NCBI RefSeq assembly: GCF_900108855.1
Contig: NZ_FNXY01000003.1
Span: 682,001 to 746,000 of the forward strand
Length of the DNA: 64,000 bases
From: Dyadobacter koreensis
GTDB taxonomy: Bacteria > Bacteroidota > Bacteroidia > Cytophagales > Spirosomataceae
Direction of reading: 5' to 3'
Shown here: positions 60,354 to 64,000 of the stretch, piece after piece
Layout of the letters: each line of letters starts with the position of its first letter
Numbering within the stretch: position 1 is the stretch's first letter
Notes under the pieces: model-generated
The model's input: the letters and a program-made list of their open reading frames with translations, nothing else
What the model was told of the DNA's origin: nothing
Databases searched by the model: none
Translations under genes and position numbers: made by a program

Positions 60354-61577
60354 TTAACTTATCTGCACCAGATCTTTCAAACCTGCGAACGATTTTCCCA
60401 AAATAACTTTATCATCTGCTCCCAGCCAGTCTTTTAACAGCGAGGAGTATAAGTCTCGAAAATCGAGTGAATATTTAATATCACCGCCATCAAGGTCCAT
60501 AAGATTGGGTGCCTCGTTGTAGATCACCGAATTTCTTTGCGCTCCTCCGATTAAAAAAACATTGTTCGCAGTTCCATGATCGGTTCCGTTACTGCCGTTT
60601 TGTTTCACACGCCTTCCAAACTCACTGAAAGTCATCACCATAGTTCTGTCAAGCTGCCCATGTTTTTTTAAATCTTCAACGAAAACACTTACGGCCTCGG
60701 CATATTGTTTTAACAACCTGTCCTGCTGATTTCTTTGTCCCACATGCGTATCAAACCCTGAAAGTGACACGTAATACACTTGTGTATCAACGCCGGAAAT
60801 GATCAGCTCGGCTATGGTTTTCAGACCTTTACCGAGCTCGGAATTTGGATATTCAATCTGCCGACCTTTTACGTTACCTTTTTCAAATAAATAATCGGCG
60901 CTCGACTCGGTATCCGCCAGCGTTTTATATAGATAACTGACAGGGTCATGCTCTTCTTCATCATGCGCGAAAGTTTTGGCGAGGTTCCAGGCCATACCGT
61001 TTCGAGTTTGTCTGTAAAGTTTTTGAGGGTCCAGCATCAACAGTCCGTTAGCCCTTTTTCCTTTCATAGCGAGACTTAGCGTATCATCAATTTCCAGCAT
61101 ATGATGCGGTTTGATCTCGCAGCCTGCGCAACTCGAATCAAGATAACGTCCGAGCCATCCGGTCGTTAAATATTCATCCGCACTGCTGGCAGTTTGCCAG
61201 ATATCCATCGACCGAAAATGCGAACGGTCGGGATTTGGGTATCCTACATTATTTAAAATACTGACTCTTCCATCATCATATAACCGGCGTAAAGATTCCA
61301 GCGCAGGATTTAATCCAATTTCATCGTTCAGTGTCAAAATCTTTTCTTTCTTGATCGCTAATGCCGGACGTTCCCGGTAATAAATATCATTTCGATAAGG
61401 AACTACGGTATTCAGGCCATCATTTCCGCCTGACAACTGGATGACTACGAGTACTTTCCCATTTGCTTCCTTTGCAATTCCCGATTGATGTGCCTTTAAA
61501 AAATGCGGCACCAACATGGTCCCGGCCGATGCGAAAACCGATGTTTTAAGAAAATCACGTCTTTTCATTGTTGGCAA
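60354..61577 (-). CDS. DUF1501-family secreted protein (Tat substrate)
   Basis: A 407-aa protein with a twin-arginine signal (MKRRDFLKTSVFASAGTMLV, starting at residue 4). The body is of the DUF1501/alkaline-phosphatase-superfamily type: VVIQLSGGNDGLNTVVPY, the LNPALESLRRLYDDGRV region, YPNPDRSHFRSMDIWQTA, LSGFDTHVGQRNQQ, MTFSEFGRRVKQNGSNGTDH. These carry metal-site-like Asp/His/Glu residues. It is encoded 16 bp after the DUF1800 gene; the two families are widely found as neighbours and are thought to act together at the envelope, but their reaction is unknown. Confidence 0.9.
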   Translation of the reverse strand: MPTMKRRDFLKTSVFASAGTMLVPHFLKAHQSGIAKEANGKVLVVIQLSGGNDGLNTVVPYRNDIYYRERPALAIKKEKILTLNDEIGLNPALESLRRLYDDGRVSILNNVGYPNPDRSHFRSMDIWQTASSADEYLTTGWLGRYLDSSCAGCEIKPHHMLEIDDTLSLAMKGKRANGLLMLDPQKLYRQTRNGMAWNLAKTFAHDEEEHDPVSYLYKTLADTESSADYLFEKGNVKGRQIEYPNSELGKGLKTIAELIISGVDTQVYYVSLSGFDTHVGQRNQQDRLLKQYAEAVSVFVEDLKKHGQLDRTMVMTFSEFGRRVKQNGSNGTDHGTANNVFLIGGAQRNSVIYNEAPNLMDLDGGDIKYSLDFRDLYSSLLKDWLGADDKVILGKSFAGLKDLVQIS

Positions 61578-61593
61578 TTTTTTGGTATGAAAA

Positions 61594-63000
61594 TCAACTG
61601 ATCTGATATTCTGGTAAGCCCATGATGGCCAGCGTCAGTCGTTTTATATGATTGGTCCGGTCAGAAATATCTTTGTTTTTATCAATGATTAAGGCCATAA
61701 CAGAAGGTTTTGGTTGGACAGCGAGGAGCAGCTGAGATAAAATAACGGGTAACTTCTCATCCTGAATTTTATCAAACCGATTCGCCCATTTTGCCCAATC
61801 CACATTGATCCGCGCATTTTCACCTTTCCGTTTTACATTCTGATCGTTTACATCGCCACTATCCTTGGCTTTGATCTTATGCACTGCAACACCGGCCATC
61901 AGATCTGGCAATTGCATTCTGAATAGTAAACCGGAGCTATCGACCCAGTTTCGCCCACCTGGCCAACCAGCAACATTGGGAGGATAAAACAATACCTGTC
62001 CCAGCACTTTTTGAATATACAAAAAGGGTTCTTTGTCAATAAATTCCGCTCCACCCAAAGTCCGTTGTATACCAATAACCAACTCAACCGGTGACTTGAT
62101 CAGCATATTTCCCGAAGTGTTCTCGTAAAACCAGCCAGCACTGAAAATCGTGTGCATGAGCTTACTGACATCATAACCCGATTTGTAAAAATCATCGGCC
62201 AGTGAACTGATACGCTTTTCATCCAAATTTTCACTGACGAATTCCTTATGAAGTTTAGCGGTGATAAATCTGGCTGTTTGCCTTTGTTCAAGCAAAATCT
62301 TTATGACATCCTCCCCTCGAAAATTACCTTTTTTGCCCAAAAAGCTCTTTTCCTTATCATCATGCAGTTTTTCTCTGAATTGGAAATTTCCCTTACTATC
62401 AAATCCCCACCCGGTAAAAGCCCTGGCACCTTCTTTAATATCGCTTTCGGAATAATGTCCTCGTCCCAGCGTGAACAATTCCATGACCTCCCTTGCGAAA
62501 TTCTCATTCGGTTTATTTTTCCTGTTTTGCTGATTATTAAGAAATTGAAGCATCGCTGGTTCTTTGGAAACTGCCATCAACAAATCTCCAAAACTTCCCA
62601 AAGCATTTTTCCTGATCGTATTCAGATAACTTTCGACAAAGGCTGAATTCTGGACACGACAAGCAAAATGTCCGTGCCAAAAAAGAGCCATTCGCTCACG
62701 AAATGCATTTTCCCCGGCTGCCATTTTAGCCATCCAGGCAGCATTCAACTCACGAATTTCTTCGCGGTTTCTCTTCATACGATCTTTTTTCACCTCTTCA
62801 ATATTAGCCGGCATCGCACTATCTCCCATGATTGATATATCCGGCTGCGCGCGTGCCAATTGTATTGGCATGTAAGAATCACTTTCTCTAAAAAGCCCCG
62901 CTATCGCTCTTCTGACGGAGATTTCTTTTTCAGGTATACCCCCGAAACGCGCCCGTCGATATAGATGAAGTAAGTCTCTGTTTATCAATGCATCTTTCAT
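61594..63000 (-). CDS. DUF1800-family protein
   Basis: A 468-aa protein from ATG 63000 (MKDALINRDLLHLYRRARFG); an in-frame GTG at 63036 would add 12 residues. DUF1800 motifs: RMALFWHGHFACR, NFAREVMELFTLGRGHYSE, EGARAFTGWGF, the FITAKLHKEFVSENLDE region, IKSPVELVIGIQRTLGG and PPNVAGWPGGRNWVDSSGL. There is no signal peptide, though partners in other genomes are exported. It is upstream of, and probably coupled to, the DUF1501 gene. Confidence 0.9.
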   Translation of the reverse strand: MKDALINRDLLHLYRRARFGGIPEKEISVRRAIAGLFRESDSYMPIQLARAQPDISIMGDSAMPANIEEVKKDRMKRNREEIRELNAAWMAKMAAGENAFRERMALFWHGHFACRVQNSAFVESYLNTIRKNALGSFGDLLMAVSKEPAMLQFLNNQQNRKNKPNENFAREVMELFTLGRGHYSESDIKEGARAFTGWGFDSKGNFQFREKLHDDKEKSFLGKKGNFRGEDVIKILLEQRQTARFITAKLHKEFVSENLDEKRISSLADDFYKSGYDVSKLMHTIFSAGWFYENTSGNMLIKSPVELVIGIQRTLGGAEFIDKEPFLYIQKVLGQVLFYPPNVAGWPGGRNWVDSSGLLFRMQLPDLMAGVAVHKIKAKDSGDVNDQNVKRKGENARINVDWAKWANRFDKIQDEKLPVILSQLLLAVQPKPSVMALIIDKNKDISDRTNHIKRLTLAIMGLPEYQIS

Positions 63001-63252
63001 AGCAGCATACTTTTTTCTGTTGGACTGAACGATCACCTAAAGGTTTAACGAAACGATGTCACTCTTTACACCCGGATTCTGAAAGCTGAGAAAATAACTT
63101 TTTCAATAACAAGGGTTTCTATTTTTTATTTTATAATATTCAGATAAAAAATAGCGTTTTAATGAGCTTTGTTTGAGGATGAAACGAGAATCAGGACAGA
63201 GTTTACAACCATCATTATCATTTAAGAGTCTTATATCAAAACCCGGAATACC

Positions 63253-63681
63253 ATGAAGAGAATCTACTTTCTACTTTTTGCTGGTGCAATGTTGCTGTCC
63301 TGCCAAAAGTCTTCTGTTGACAAAAAAGAAGATGGGATTCTTCGTTACAAAGAGTCCGTCGCAATCAACGACATTCCAAGGGCAACGCTTACTTTTTTCG
63401 ACGTGACCGACAATCGCTGTCCGGAGGGCATTCAATGTTTTGTTGCAGGAAACGCGCGTGTGGACTTGACGCTGGACGGAGTCACAACGGAAGGAAGAAT
63501 AACAAAACATGTCAAAATGTGTCTTGGCGACTGTTCTAACTTCGTGGCTGACACTATTAATGAAGAATTTGCGGGAAACAAATATCAATTTATTTTAAAA
63601 TCAGTAAGTCCTTTTCCGAAGAAAGATATGCAGTCAGTCAAAGCTGAATACAACATATCGCTGGAAATCAAAAAAAATTAA
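63253..63681 (+). CDS. Small Cys-containing lipoprotein
   Basis: A 142-aa lipoprotein (MKRIYFLLFAGAMLLSC, lipobox Cys 17). The mature part is one beta-rich domain with the pattern DNRCPEGIQCFVAGNARVDL and a second Cys pair in KMCLGDCSNF. This N/GRCPE(G/D)xxC arrangement is shared with the gene that follows, and occurs in small Bacteroidota lipoproteins of unknown function. It lies 9 bp before its paralogue, so the two form an operon. Confidence 0.8.
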   Translation: MKRIYFLLFAGAMLLSCQKSSVDKKEDGILRYKESVAINDIPRATLTFFDVTDNRCPEGIQCFVAGNARVDLTLDGVTTEGRITKHVKMCLGDCSNFVADTINEEFAGNKYQFILKSVSPFPKKDMQSVKAEYNISLEIKKN

Positions 63682-63690
63682 CCGAAAATC

Positions 63691-64000
63691 ATGTCCAAAT
63701 CAGTGCTGTTCTTTTTCCTTATTTCCCTAATCACTTCCTGTAAAACGGATAGAATATTATTGAAAGAAGGAAATGAAATTCTTTTTTATCAACAGCCGAA
63801 TCTTTTGGATAAGAAGTCGCAGACATTTCTAACCTTATCGAAAGTAGAAGATGGGCGGTGCCCGGAAGATGTCAATTGTATCTGGGGTGGCCTGGTTAAT
63901 GTCAATCTGGAAATTGATTTAAGAAATTCAAAAAAGAAGGAAGATTTAAAACTTTGTTTTGGTTGTCTAACCTTAAAAGACAGCATAAAAGCGATCCCAT
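63691..64000 (+). CDS. Paralogous small lipoprotein, C-terminus outside window
   Basis: An open frame from ATG 63691 to the window end (103 codons, no stop). It has a lipoprotein signal (MSKSVLFFFLISLITSC, Cys 17) and the core DGRCPEDVNCIWGGLVNVNL followed by LCFGC, matching the preceding gene's DNRCPEGIQCFVAG and CLGDC. It is a tandem duplicate that has diverged well beyond easy DNA similarity. Confidence 0.75.
   Translation, partial: MSKSVLFFFLISLITSCKTDRILLKEGNEILFYQQPNLLDKKSQTFLTLSKVEDGRCPEDVNCIWGGLVNVNLEIDLRNSKKKEDLKLCFGCLTLKDSIKAIP

Noticed and set aside
1-64000. CRISPR arrays, tRNA or rRNA genes, prophage or intact insertion sequences
   Set aside because: I looked for regular spacer-repeat units, tRNA-like clover-leaf sequences and transposase or integrase motifs and found none.

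Overview
The window looks like the chromosome of an aerobic, non-gut member of the Bacteroidota, most likely Cytophagales (Dyadobacter/Spirosoma-like; inference from protein style only). Supporting signs are a SusC/SusD pair, a protein with a type IX secretion C-terminal domain, Bacteroidota lipoprotein signals, a DUF1501/DUF1800 pair, very weak Shine-Dalgarno sequences and AT-rich intergenic DNA. There are no tRNAs, rRNAs, intact IS elements, CRISPR arrays or phage genes.

Layout. 1-5900: the start of a DeoR-type repressor (truncated by the window edge), a SusC/SusD outer-membrane uptake pair and a small flavin/PNPOx-fold stress protein. 5988-18969, 29975-38093 and 38403-48465: three minus-strand operons holding eleven paralogous two-module FtsX/MacB-type permeases (P1-P11, about 790-820 aa each). 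They share only one ABC ATPase (46049-46726) and one HlyD/MacA-type adaptor (47155-48465). A divergent NtrC-type sigma-54 activator (48898-50262) sits next to the adaptor. Between the operons are a DUF4097 beta-solenoid protein, a Kazal-type lipoprotein, a GH1 beta-glucosidase, a four-module T9SS cargo protein, a 1.4 kb AT-rich gene desert, an ECF sigma factor, a beta-lactamase-fold protein lacking the usual Glu166, and an AztD-like lipoprotein behind a Zur-like double operator.

50-64 kb: a GH127 glycosidase, an LEA14-like protein, a DUF892 ferritin-like protein, a second PNPOx-fold protein, a thiamin salvage operon thiM-thiE-thiD-tenA behind a TPP riboswitch, a HAD phosphatase, an NtrY-like histidine kinase, a DUF1501/DUF1800 pair and two paralogous small lipoproteins (the second cut by the window end).

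How it may work together. All three permease operons have an 18-bp palindrome of the form GTGTCC-N6-GGACAC upstream of the first gene. At two of them it is a tandem pair with 20-bp centre spacing. Each lies about 50-65 bp upstream of a sigma-54-like -24/-12 element. One pair lies between the adaptor operon and the NtrC-type activator gene. I infer a single regulon: a two-component, sigma-54-dependent response that turns on a large set of exporter permeases served by a shared ATPase and adaptor. A degenerate copy of the same arrangement at 5246-5349 points at a stretch without ORFs that holds a 30-bp near-palindrome and ends in a strong terminator, a candidate co-regulated small RNA. These regulatory assignments come from reading motifs by eye and have not been tested.
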